The notes beneath the pieces were generated by a model. That model searched no databases and was not told the origin of the DNA. It saw only the letters and a list, made by a program, of their open reading frames with translations. Positions 44,076 to 54,050 of a stretch of DNA of 64,000 bases are shown piece by piece; position 1 is the stretch's first letter, and every line of letters starts with the position of its first letter. Origin of the DNA: Nepenthes gracilis (lineage: Eukaryota > Streptophyta > Magnoliopsida > Caryophyllales > Nepenthaceae). The stretch covers positions 12,154,308 through 12,218,307 of the forward strand of contig BSYO01000020.1 of assembly GCA_033239525.1 (NCBI GenBank). Direction: 5' to 3'. Made by a program: the position numbers and the translations under genes.

Positions 44076-46592
44076 GGAAGCAGAAGGATTGAGAGTGAGA
44101 GAGGGTGCCGAGCGAGGGTTTGGAGGAGAAAGAAAGAGAGAGAGAGGATAGAGCAGCGCTGGCGGAGGCGGCGCATAGGCCAGCGGTGCCGGTGATGGCT
44201 GTGGGTGACGGTGGTCGACTAGCGGCGGCGTGGAGCAACGACAACAGTCGCAGGAAGCCGGCGAAGGAGGAGAACTACACGAAGGAGAAGAGGGAGAAAT
44301 GGAGGCCTTCGGGTCCGATTTTGGCTTTGACCTAGTTAGAAAGGTCGTAAGACGGGTTGAGATAAGTGCACACATACTCTCTTTTTTTATTTTTATACAC
44401 TTTTATTCTGTTTTCTTTGGGTATCTTCGTTTCAATACCCGAATAAATTTATATAGTGTATTACTCATAACCTAAATATGATAATATAACAAAATCATGT
44501 CCAAATATCGTGTAAAGTAGTATATTGCGATTCGAAAGCCCCAGATTCCGTGCGGGTCTTGTTCACCTGCACTCGAGCCCATTTTACCCACAAATTTTTG
44601 GGGCTTTTGATTTATTTGAGACTAGAATATGATTATACATGACTTTGGTAAATTAATTTATCGATTAGATATCTGATTGGGTGATTTTAGGTGAAAATTC
44701 GTTTGTCGGGATCCTAAGGTGCGTCCGGACCACGTTTGATCAATTATATTGGGTTTAATACATGAATTGGTCATAGATAATTGTTACCCATGATATGGAC
44801 AAGTAATTGTGTGAACTTTATGCACGAATTAGAAGTTTAGACCCGTTTCCGAACAAGAGACCCTAAACCCACGGCCCGGAGGAATTAACCGATTAAATTG
44901 AAACTTATGGATAAATTGGCTCTAGGATATAATTACCCATGCCTTGAATCTGATGAAGTACCTATTGAAAGTCTGAAATTTTGATAATTAACCGATATGA
45001 GAAGTTCGTGCATTGTTCATGTGCACTGTTCACCGAGTACTTCGGACGATATTTTGTATAATTTTCATGTTTAATTGCTAACCAAATAATATGTATATTT
45101 ATATAAGTCCAATTGAATAATTAGGAAGCTCCGATATATGCGTTGTGAAAGAAATCTGTGTCTGTTTGAAAGCTCTCAAAGTCAATTCGTTCTTCAACAG
45201 TAAGAACTCCTAAACTTTTCTATACTTTCGATATTCGTATACAAGTTAAATTATGAAAAGATTTAAATCCGCAAGCAAAATAATGAGAACATGAATAATT
45301 AGAGGGAGATTCTGTGTTGGGATTTTTATAGGTTTGATCTCCAAGGTGGAGACATTTGAGAAATATTGTGAAAGAAATTTGGTGGAACCCTCTCTCAAAA
45401 GAACAAGAAATCATGAAACTAGGGCCACAAATTCACGTCATGAATGGTAACATTCTTTGGCTCGCCATGCATATTGCGATGGAGACCCAGGGATACCCTA
45501 GCCTGGTATCCTGGCCGTTTGTTTGAAGCAGGTGATATTCCTGACAAGCCTTAAAAAGTTACAGTTATAATCGAGGATAATTTTGTCCATGGAGTAATAC
45601 GTGGTCCACTGAACTCGGGGCATTGTACAGAGAGAAAATGATATAATATAATATCGCTGTCCTCGGGGCATTGTACAAGGAGGAAAAGAACCAAGAATTA
45701 TGAAAATAAAATAATGCATGCATGAATAAGAAACAATGTTTTTGATTGTGTGGACCAAATACAATCTATCCTCGATTATTCGCTCGCTTGGCTGTAGGGC
45801 CTACTAACCCGTGGTCCGCAAAAATGATTATTCATGTTTAATCTATATCCTAAAGAAAATAAGAACAAAAGAAAGAAGTAAATTGTATTCCAAGTATGTT
45901 TAACCATGACCATATTTATGTATTTCGTTCATGTTTATGTATCTGTTTTCTGCTTAATTTCGTTATTATTATTTATGGTATTTGTATATGATTGTACTTG
46001 CTGAGCTGTTAACTCATTTTTACTTCTTCTTTCTTCCAGATGAGTGTTACGAGTTGATGTCCGATTAGTTAGAGCAAAGTGAAGGACTCGCTTAAGAAAA
46101 TCGACTGGACTTCAGGGGACTTAAAACTAGAGCATGAATGATGGAATTAAAATGTAAATAGTTCGGTTAGTTATTACTGTGTATGATGATGATGTAGTAC
46201 ATTTGTGTTATGATGAATGTATCGTTTAGCTTCCATAGATGATTTTATGGATTAATTTTGCTTCTGTATTTATATTGATGTTTTGGATTTTGAATAGGTT
46301 TAGAAGGCAACTCTCTTAGATTCAATATAGTAGTAGCGGTACTGTATTTAAGCCATGGACAAAATGGCATTTGTGGATCCTGTGTATTTGTTGTGGTGGT
46401 TGAAAATTGTGGAGTTTTGGATATTTATATGTTTGTACAGGTCTTTAAAACAGGTAATATTTGTAATTTTTATCAAATTGTAGAGGAAACTCTACCAAAA
46501 TTTTTACAAAATATTATGTTTTAATTATTAAGTTATTAATATTTATATGTCATTAACGGATAGTCTTTAAGGATAGGACCCATTCCTTTACA
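43810..46592 (+). mobile_element. Long gypsy LTR, copy A (~2.8 kb)
   Basis: Starts TATAATATCCCAAATATTTT, corresponding to TGTAACATCCCGAAAT at 58,669. Shared order with copies B and C: AAAAATTAATT(A/G)AATATTAT, GTGCGCC or GAGCCCG, a (TAA)n microsatellite, a GAGAG-rich block, and AAATGGAGGCCTTCGGGTCC in A and C. Next come TTTCGTTTCAATACCC-like and CCATTTTACCCAC phrases, a late CCTACTAACCCGTGGTCC, and GAGCCATGGA(C/T)AAAATGGC, ending CCATTCCTTTACA. No primer site follows, so it is a solo or broken LTR. Confidence 0.75.
44032..44075. repeat. (TAA)n microsatellite inside LTR A
   Basis: About twelve trinucleotide units, with a shorter imperfect (AAT)n just before (44,014-44,030). It lies ~220-260 bp into the LTR, at the same place as the repeats in copies B and C. 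A minus-strand 159-codon open frame crossing it is an artefact. Confidence 0.9.
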
Positions 46593-47038
46593 CTCTCCCT
46601 CTGGCTGCTTCCCAATTTTCTTGCAAGCATGAAATGGGTATTTATAAAGGTGAATGACGGTTAAATTATTCTTATCCAAGAACAACCGCCTACGAATAAA
46701 ATAAGACGGTTGTTCTAACCAGTTGGTTATGGTAAGTTGCTTCCATGTACAAGAAATAGATGGTTGCGCACAGCGGTTATTTTGCAGATATTTGTCTAGC
46801 CGGTTTTAGTGAGTCGTATGGTATATGAGCTCACTTTATGGACGAAAATTGTTAAGTCGCTGGGTCGAATCAGAAGGGCTACTGAGTGGGGCCTGCTTTA
46901 GGCGTTTTCTGAGCTTCTAATTATACTTAATTTTATTGGGCATTTACTTTATTCATGGACTTTCTTCCTAGGCCGGGTTTACCGAACCCATCACTAACCC
47001 CCCATATTAGGTGGTTTGAAATTTTTAACCCCTGACAT
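46593..47038 (+). repeat. Repeat R, copy 3
   Basis: Follows LTR A just as copy 1 follows the LTR tail at 14,116, and matches it to CTGACAT (47,038). There it is cut by the element starting at 47,039. The combined LTR-tail plus R segment is thus shared over ~870-900 bp between 13,672-14,574 and 46,168-47,038. Confidence 0.8.
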
Positions 47039-47437
47039 TGTTACGAACCTTTAATTATTTCCTTTTTTTCATTTTTTTCCTTGGTTTGTTTTCTTTATTC
47101 AATCAGTTAACAATGGTCCATGCCCCTCCTTCACGTGGACAGTTACAAAACTCAGCATTCCCGTTCCCGGTTCCCCGTTTTCTGTTACAAGACCCCCATT
47201 CCCGTATATATAGGCTAATATGTGTTTAATGGAGAAGGAAATTATTGCTCTCAATTTCTCTCTCTCTCTCTCTCTCTCTTTTGTCTCCCTCGGGTTTCCC
47301 TTTTCCCTCTCCCTATTTCCCTCGTTCCCTCCTTCCCTCGTGCACTCTCCCGTCTCCCTCCTCTGCAGAACTCCCCTTCCGTTGCAATTTCTTCATCATT
47401 GCCGGCAATTACTGTCACCACCATGGAGACCGTATCA
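47039..47437 (+). mobile_element. 5' LTR (399 bp)
   Basis: TGTTACGAACC...GACCGTATCA. TATA box GTATATATAGGC at about 47,203, then a (CT)n tract, then a C/T-rich leader. It aligns end to end with 51,097-51,492, with scattered differences and a longer CT run here. The last 15 nt contain CACCATGGAGACC, a strong plant translation start context. Confidence 0.9.
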
Positions 47438-48073
47438 TTTGGCGCTCTCATTGAGACCAATGCAGAGGAGATCAAAGCACGAGCTCTCGAAGCGCTCGAG
47501 AGGTCCATCTCCGCACTGGCCAATGAGATGAAGGCTCTCCGGCGAGCTATCGACCGATTTGGCGCCTCTTTGTCCACCGCGGTTTCACAAACTGAACAGA
47601 TCCGGTCGTCCTGCATCGAACTCAGCTCATCCATGGCGGAACTCAGCAACTCACTCCACGGCTTCGAGCAAGATGCTAGACGGTCAGTAAACTCTTCGCT
47701 TCCTGTAGCTTCATCTACGGTGGCTTCCCATCGTCACGTTCCTCTTCCCGCAATTCCTTCCATCACTGGTTCCGTACCACCACCCGTTCCTCAAATCGCC
47801 GTTCCTGCTCTCATCCCCAAACAAATTAGGTCCTCTTGCCCCAACCGCCTCAACCGACTACCGTTGTTAGCTACAAATTTCTCGTCGTCTTTAACTTCAT
47901 CACCGATTTCGGCTTCCACTTTTGCAAATTTTCCTCACACTGCCATTACTTCGAGCACGGCGTCAATACCATCACCTGCTGCTCGAATTGCTTCCTCCGT
48001 CTCTACTATCACACAGATTCGGACCTCCCACACGGACATTTTCCCTCCCTTATACCAAATCCACCCACAATAG
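47423..48073 (+). CDS. Gag-like open frame starting inside the 5' LTR
   Basis: 217 codons from ATG 47,423 (perfect CACCATGG context) to TAG at 48,071. The first ~90 residues are helical and coiled-coil-like (EEIKARALEALERSISALAN, EMKALRRAIDRFGASLSTAV). The rest is Ser/Pro-rich. A retroelement Gag N-terminus is the natural guess from position, but no zinc knuckle or capsid motif is visible; it could also be captured host sequence. The first five codons lie in the LTR, so the 3' LTR copy of the ATG opens only a short frame. Confidence 0.5.
   Translation: METVSFGALIETNAEEIKARALEALERSISALANEMKALRRAIDRFGASLSTAVSQTEQIRSSCIELSSSMAELSNSLHGFEQDARRSVNSSLPVASSTVASHRHVPLPAIPSITGSVPPPVPQIAVPALIPKQIRSSCPNRLNRLPLLATNFSSSLTSSPISASTFANFPHTAITSSTASIPSPAARIASSVSTITQIRTSHTDIFPPLYQIHPQ
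47438..47452 (+). promoter_or_regulatory. Putative primer binding site
   Basis: TTTGGCGCTCTCATT begins right after the LTR end. TGG is the expected complement of a tRNA CCA end; TGGCGC starts are known for plant elements, but I could not assign the tRNA. Confidence 0.4.
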
Positions 48074-48379
48074 CCTCGCGCGTATCCAACAAACTTGTCA
48101 CCTGCATCTAGTAACACCTCTAATGCATCCACCACTAAACTAATTCTCCCATCCCTCCCTGAGAGTTTGCCGACCTCGGATCGAATCGAGAAACCATATC
48201 CCCATGCGTCACCTGATTTCCAACTCGGTGCGCAACCTACCACCGCATCCCGGCAAAAGCTTCCTCCACCACACAGCCTCCCCACTCTTTCACAGGTCAG
48301 GTTTTCACCCCTTACCGAACTCTTCACTCCTAATTGTCCAATTTTCCTCTGCTGGCCGCTAACCAAGTAGCCGGAACAA

Positions 48380-49950
48380 ACCTTGGCGAAATCACCGATC
48401 CGTGAGCTCTTATTGCTGAAACCGGTGACAATATCGGACGCTTCCGGGATGGTAGACTGGGAGGAAGTAAAAGTGGATACTGGTCAAGTAAGTTATCCTC
48501 ACCTCTTGCCCATTCCTGTCTGCAGAAAATCTACTTCCACCTTGTCCAAGTGCCCTTCATCCGAATTGCCACCACCATTTTCCTCTATGAAGTGTGGAGA
48601 GGGCGATTCTATTCTGCTCGCCACCACAAACTCAACAACTCCAATCCTCAGAACAATGGGAGTTTGTGTCAACAGAAAAAGTGGGTTGTGCATTTTTACT
48701 CTTACAAGTGTATTGTTCATCTCTGTAAAGCCTGCCTTGCTTTCATGCTAGTTTTCCCTACCAAAGTTGGCATCGGGCGTTGATGATGTTCAGTTTGGCT
48801 ATGTCCGAAAATATGAATTGACTGTAGTTGTTAAAAGCAGCTGAAATGGTGAGAAAGAAGCCAGAGCTCGTCGGGAATGGCTAGAGTGTCAGAGAAGCAC
48901 TGTAGAAGGTGCTCTTCGTGTATTTGATGATATTGATCGTCATGTTGCTATACTGCAGTTGCTGTCTTCCTTTACTGAGAAACCATCTAGAACAGCCCAT
49001 ACTATCCCCGACTCTGTGCATGGTATCTTCCAGCGAGCTGATGGTCTGGTTCTCAAAGCAATGTATCTAACGGCCATCGCTCTTCAGCAGCTCAGTAGAC
49101 TAATTGAACTTACAAGTGTCTGCTGTGTGAGGCTTCCAAAATTGTTTGCCGTGTCATGGCTGTACAGTGGTGAGGAAGAAGCGTCACCTTCCCTATCTGT
49201 TAAAATTGAGGCAGCATATATACCTATAAACCAATTGGAAGAGGCTTGGGCAGAAAGTGATGGCATCATGTGGGACCTTGCTGCCAATCAATATCCCGAA
49301 CGCCTTATAGGTGCCAACTGGGTGCTTGAAGTGCTTTTGGTGGGTCTGGGAATAATTAGTCCGAGAATCATTGGCAAACCTTGTTTTCCATGAAGCCCTT
49401 ATAACACAAATGATGTCCACTAGGGGATTGATGGAGACAATTATAGACCAAGTGTCTTTAGCTGCTACCCCCTGTTTGGGTAAACCCTGCTGGTTTCTAA
49501 CCTTGGGTCTTCAAGGTTCTGAGCGTGTTGCTTGGGCCAATGCATTGCGGTCAGAACATATTTTAAACAGGACTCTAGGGATGGCTGAACATGCCTTAAA
49601 TCCACAACTTGTTAGAGAGAGTGTTGGCCTGTTGTTAGCTAGGGAAGAAAATTAACATGAAGTTGCATCCATTCTTCTCCCCATCCTCAATAATCCAGGA
49701 CTGCTGGGACTATTGGTTAATCTCTTGTCTTTTGAGACAGGCAAATAGGCGCGCGAAAGAATACCTGAAAGTTTTCATTGCCAATACTCCGCTCTGGCTT
49801 CGGAGATGTCAAACGCAGCCAACTCTTGGCCGAAAGCATGGTTGACAGGCTTGGATGGTGTGGCATCAGCAGCCGCAGGGGATAGCCTTAGAGAAGTTGC
49901 TAGTGTGGGCATAATCTGTCCTCTGTTGCACCAAGGAATGACAAGGATAG
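48380..49950 (+). pseudogene. Unrecognised coding-like stretch in the element interior
   Basis: Several open frames shift into one another: REWLECQRSTVEGALRVF, then FDDIDRHVAILQLLSSFTE and LVLKAMYLTAIALQQLSRLI (48,870-49,110), then a 144-codon frame to 49,393. Next come SEHILNRTLGMAEHALNPQL and RESVGLLLAREE, then (past a stop) HEVASILLPILNNPGLLGLL (49,550-49,720). Composition and frame continuity suggest formerly coding DNA, but I do not recognise the protein. It could be a degraded gag or a second captured gene. Confidence 0.4.
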
Positions 49951-49975
49951 GATAGGCATGAAATGGGGTATCGGT

Positions 49976-50760
49976 TCACGGAAGAACAAGCATCTGGTTG
50001 TGGAGGCGGGTTTCTCGAGTCCCCAAGTCAAAGCCAATGTAGAAAAAACTGTCTCCATGGAGGTTTGCTCTCAAAGCACTCACCCAATTAACAGCCAGAC
50101 AGAAGATTGCTACATTAGCCTTCCATTTCCCATCAGCCAGATTGACTCGACATTTATCAAGCCGCTTAGTCATGTTAGAAATGAAGATGTGGTGGCTCTC
50201 GTAGACTCATTGGTGAACAAGAGACAGAAGAACACTGTCATTGTTGGGGAGTGTCTGGCTGACTGTGATGGCGTGGTGACTGCAATGAAGGACAGAATCG
50301 AGAGAGGTGATGTCCCTTTAGACTTGAAGTACGTGCAATTCTTGCGCCTCCCGATAGTTTCGATGAAGAATCTCTCCCGGGAAGAGGTCGATTCGAAGCT
50401 AGGGGAGCTTAGGTGCCTCTTGAAAAGCAGTGTGGATAGGGGAGCTGTCTTCTATCTTGGTGATCTGAGATGGGTGTCTGAGTACTTGGCATACGATGCA
50501 GACATTAAAAGGGGACGCTATTGTCTGTCTGTTGAGCATATGATAGTGGGGCCGAGGGAATTTGGCTTTTGGTAATGGTGAAAGTGGAAGGCTATGGCTT
50601 CTGGGTATTGCAAATTTCAATTCTTATATAAAATGCAAAACCCAAAATCCTTCTTTAGAGATGCTCCTAGATCTTCATCCTCTTACCATTCTGTTGGCCA
50701 GCTTGGTGTTGAGTCTCAATCTTGGAAGCTTGCAAGCGAAAAACAACACCACTGTAATTG
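49976..50760 (+). pseudogene. Captured SMXL (SMAX1-LIKE, Clp-type repressor) gene fragment
   Basis: Frame 49,958-50,575 encodes VEAGFSSPQVKANVEKTVS, VRNEDVVALVDSLVNKRQ, KNTVIVGECLADCDGVV, ERGDVPLDLKYVQFLRLP, KLGELRCLLKSSVDRG and FYLGDLRWVSEYLA. After one frameshift near 50,555 comes FGNGESGRLWLLGIANFNSY, IKCKTQNPSLE and LHPLTILLASLVLSLNL. This is the first nucleotide-binding-like segment of plant SMXL proteins, the nuclear repressors degraded in strigolactone and karrikin signalling (some members act in phloem). Only the middle third is present; the N-terminal Clp repeats, second domain and EAR motif are absent. The order is uninterrupted, so introns are either absent here or were lost. Confidence 0.85.
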
Positions 50761-51037
50761 GAGATCTTTGCAGCTGGCCACTGCTTGAAAACAGAATTAA
50801 CATGGACGTCCGCAATAATGGGTCCTTCGTCATTGCATCCTATTCAGATCTCAGCACCTCCAAGGAAGATGTAGTTTGTGCTTCAAGGCTGCGTAGCTGT
50901 GGCGTACCCTTGATTAAGAAGGCAATCATGCGTAAGAGTCACTGTGGGTTTGTGCCGCAGCCTTGCAATGTTGAATATGTCACTGACGGGTGGACTGGAT
51001 GGAATCGACAGACCGCTGGGAGAGCCGTTGCTGAGTC

Positions 51038-51096
51038 TCATCCGGGCCCCTTCTTGTTCAACCTTGAGGACAAGGTTGTTTTGAAGGAGCGGGTAA
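51038..51096 (+). promoter_or_regulatory. Conserved element 3' end and polypurine tract
   Basis: TTCAACCTTGAGGACAAGGT, then TTGAAGGAGCGGGTAA directly before the 3' LTR. Same as at 19,930-19,966 (minus). In gypsy chromoviruses a similar FNLEDKV stretch ends pol, so this tail was probably inherited from such an element. Confidence 0.7.
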
Positions 51097-51492
51097 TGTT
51101 ACGAACCTTTAATTATTTTCTTTTTTTCATTTTCTCCTTGGTTTGTTTTCTTTATTCAGTCAGTTAACAATGGTCCCTGCCCCTCCTTCACGTGGACAGT
51201 TACACAACTCAGCATCCCCGTTCCCGGTTCCCGTTTTCCGTTTCAGGACTCCCGTTTCCGTATATATAGGCTAATATGTGTTTAATGGAGGAGAAGGAAA
51301 TTATTACTCTCAATTTCTCTATCCCTCTCTCTCTTCTGTCTCCCTCGGGTTTCCCTTTTCCCTCTCCCTATTTCCCTCGTTCCCTCCTTCCCTCGCGTAC
51401 TCTCCCATCTCCCTCCACTGCAGAACTCCCCTTCCATTGCAATTTCTTCATCATTGTCGGCGATTACCGTCACCACCATGGAGACCGTATCA
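51097..51492 (+). mobile_element. 3' LTR (396 bp)
   Basis: TGTTACGAACC...GACCGTATCA, partner of 47,039-47,437. TATA box at about 51,259. Divergence from the 5' LTR is scattered substitutions and small indels, indicating an insertion that is not very recent. Confidence 0.9.
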
Positions 51493-51783
51493 ACAACTGA
51501 ATAGACTTAAGGTGCAACAGATGCTTCTTCCCCTGTGTTTTGTTATTTCTTTTTTCTTTTTCTTCATCTTCTTCTTTTTTTTTTATTTATTTTTGGTGTT
51601 GTTTTGTCGTTGCATCTTTTCTTATATGACTGCAAATTCGGTTCGCAAAGCCATTTTTTGTCTTTTAGGTTCCAGCTGAGGCTGAGAGATTGATAGACGA
51701 TGATCTTATTCTAGAGCAACATCTATCTCTTGGTTCACCTATCTCAGCTGGGTTTCATTTGAATGCTTTTAGTGCAGTTCACC
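51493..51783 (+). other. Short segment that reads like an exon-intron-exon remnant
   Basis: A T-rich stretch bounded by a possible donor (AAG|GTGCAA, 51,514) and acceptor (TTTTAG|GTTCC, ~51,669) is followed by an open phrase, VPAEAERLIDDDLILEQHLS and AGFHLNAFSAVHL, ending in TAA at the start of LTR B. I do not recognise the protein. It may be a host fragment or the 3' flank of the element. Confidence 0.3.
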
Positions 51784-51978
51784 TGTAATAGGTCAAAAAT
51801 TTTTTTCTAATTTAATCGAGATTATTTATTATTTTAAAAAATTTAAATATGATAAAAATTAATTAAATATTATAAAATTTTAAATGATATTTGGATTAGT
51901 TTGGCTGGGACTTGAAGTACACCCGTACTGTCGCCTGAGTATTGATTTATATTTTAGAATAAAAAAAAAGGAATATAA

Positions 51979-51979
51979 C

Positions 51980-52024
<45 letters not shown>
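51979..52024. repeat. (AAT)n microsatellite inside LTR B
   Basis: About fifteen trinucleotide units at the same LTR position as in copies A and C. Open frames of poly-Asn and poly-Leu on the two strands are artefacts of it. Confidence 0.9.
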
Positions 52025-52025
<1 letters not shown>

Positions 52026-52339
52026 TAAACGGGAAAGAAGAAGAGTATAAAGAAGAGGACAGGGCCAAAAGAGTAGACAGAGAAGGAGGAAACTGAGATC
52101 CCCAAGTTTGATTTCAACTTCAAACTAGTTGGAAAAGTGATAAATCGGGTCGAGACAAGTGCACCATACTTTTATCTTTTATTTTCTTGTACTTTTATTC
52201 CGTTTTCTTTGGGTATCCTCGTTTCGATACTCAAATAGGTTTGTTTTTTATATTACCCATTAACTATGAAAATATTTCGATTTCATATCCGATTTGTAAG
52301 ATTTGTACAGTTTTTCACACCCGAAAACCTTATCCAGTG

Positions 52340-52700
52340 CCCGGACCATTTTACCCACTTATTTTGGGTTTTAGACATGATTCGACTTTAGATAATGAAA
52401 ACCCATGATTTTAGCATGCATATATGTTAATTTTATACCCGATTTTATAGTTTTTACTGATTTTCAAACACGAAACCCTAACCCCGCACCCTCGATGATT
52501 TTACTGATTAATTTCAAATTTTTGCATAAATTAACTTTAGAATATTGTTACCCGTACCATGAATATATTAATTTATTAATTGGGTATCCGAACTGGTAAT
52601 TTTGTACGATTTTTTACTCACTAGAACCTTAGCCCACGCCACCTTCAGATTTTGCCCAAATTGATTGTAATTTATATATGATTTGGCTTTGAAAATTCGT
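52340..52700. repeat. ~147-bp internal repeats of LTR B
   Basis: The phrase (C/G)ATTTTAC(C/T)CA, or variants, recurs at about 52,350, 52,497 and 52,643. Each is preceded by CGAAA or CTAGAA plus CC(T/C)TA, and followed by a short AT-rich run and ACCC(A/G)T. Diverged, but in register. Confidence 0.5.
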
Positions 52701-54050
52701 AATCTTAATTTTATAGATGTGGGCACTTCGTATATTTAGTATTTATACCCATAGATCTATATTTGTTAGTTTTACGTATTTCAAAATATTGTCGGACATG
52801 AACAACGATGTTTAACCGCATGTACGTAATTATGCAATTTGCATATACTTTAAAAATTATGTTACATGCATTTGTGAAGGTATATATTGTCTAAAAGTTC
52901 TAAAGTTACGATTGTCACACGGTGGTAAGAATTTCTTACATATTCCAAGTTTCATGATATTTGTGCATATATTATGATTATGTTAATTTTATATGTTCCG
53001 AAAACCATGTCATGAACTGTTTGTGAAATAATTATCAATTTGAAGCCTTAAAATTCTTTTTGGCGTAATATGAAAATGATTTCTTAATCCTCCCAAGCTC
53101 CAAAGAAAATTATGCATGAAACTATGAACGTATGAGGATTTAAACTCATGATGAATATAAAAATATGAATCTAAATAAGTTTTATGAAAAAAGAATCCAT
53201 AAAGAATATTCTGTATTTAAATGATAGACTTATGAACCGTTTTTCATAACGAATAACTTATTAACTTATAAATAGTTCTCTAGCAGAGTGGGAATAAAAA
53301 ATTTTGTACTTAATAGAAGGATTTCCTAAAGAAATAAGTAATTAAGAACTTGGACCGATGATCATCATTCAGCAGATAGTATATTTTGACATGCTATAGA
53401 TATGACAGTAAAAATTCAAAGATTATTCTAACTGTGTTTTATAGCAGGTGATATTTTCTAACATACCTTAGTATATTATAGTGAAAAGTTATTATCTGTT
53501 TTGGCACCCCTTGTGGCTATTGACTCATTCTATAGGGATTGTATATAGACGGCTCCCCCTATGGGTCTTGAATAAGATGAGATAACTTTTAATTGTATAG
53601 AAGAAAATACAATCCAAACTACAACTGATCATTCATTTAGTCATTATGGCCTACTAGCCCCTAGTCCCCAAACAAAACAAGTTTTTGGCATGATCTGATG
53701 ACAAAGAAAAGATAAAGAAAACGAAGTAAAGAAATTTGGAAGGAATCGTGAAATTATTCTTTTCTGAATCATAATTTATAGTCTCCTATTCATCTCTATT
53801 TCTTCATATATACATTATTATGATTTTAAATATGAAATTTTGTATGACCTTTGATATATATATAGATATATATGCCTTGTTGAGTTTCTAACTTACGTTT
53901 ACTTTTTTTCTCCCTCCGGTTGAGTAAGAGTTGTACCCGATGAGACAAGGTAGAGGATTGAGTTAGGTAGGGGCGAAGACGTTGAAGATGATCTTATGGA
54001 TTTAGTTATGTTGAATAAGACGTATTTATAACCTAGAGTCATAGTCGACC

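Larger units (their letters stand above)
47039..51492 (+). mobile_element. Two-LTR non-autonomous element carrying a host SMXL fragment
   Basis: Complete 4,454-bp element with LTRs of 399 and 396 bp, TG...CA ends, a putative primer site after the 5' LTR, and a purine tract before the 3' LTR. The internal ~3.66 kb contains a gag-like open frame (47,423-48,073), an unrecognised coding-like stretch (48,380-49,950), a fragment of a SMAX1-LIKE gene (49,990-50,750), and a conserved 3' end. No protease, RT, RNase H or integrase motif was found, so movement would need another element's enzymes. The 5-bp flanks (GACAT, ACAAC) do not match, which argues for rearrangement after insertion or recombination between copies. 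Its 3' end is the same as that of the 19.5-kb unit. Confidence 0.8.
51784..54050 (+). mobile_element. Long gypsy LTR, copy B (3'-truncated)
   Basis: Starts TGTAATAGGTCAAAAATTT and keeps the order of copies A and C: AAAATTAATTAAATATTATA, (TAA)n, AGTGCACCATACTTTTA, GGGTATCCTCGTTTCGATAC, repeated phrases around CATTTTACCCAC, and CCTACTAGCCCCTAGTCCCC late. Homology fades after about 54,050, before the terminal ~550 bp. Strongly AT-shifted, so old. Confidence 0.7.

Noticed and set aside
43896..44375. 159-codon minus-strand frame with poly-Ile/Tyr
   Set aside because: Crosses the TAA microsatellite of LTR A; artefact of the repeat.
47039..51492. Target-site duplication of the SMXL-carrying element
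   Set aside because: Flanking 5-mers GACAT and ACAAC differ, and the right flank does not continue repeat R, so no duplication can be claimed.
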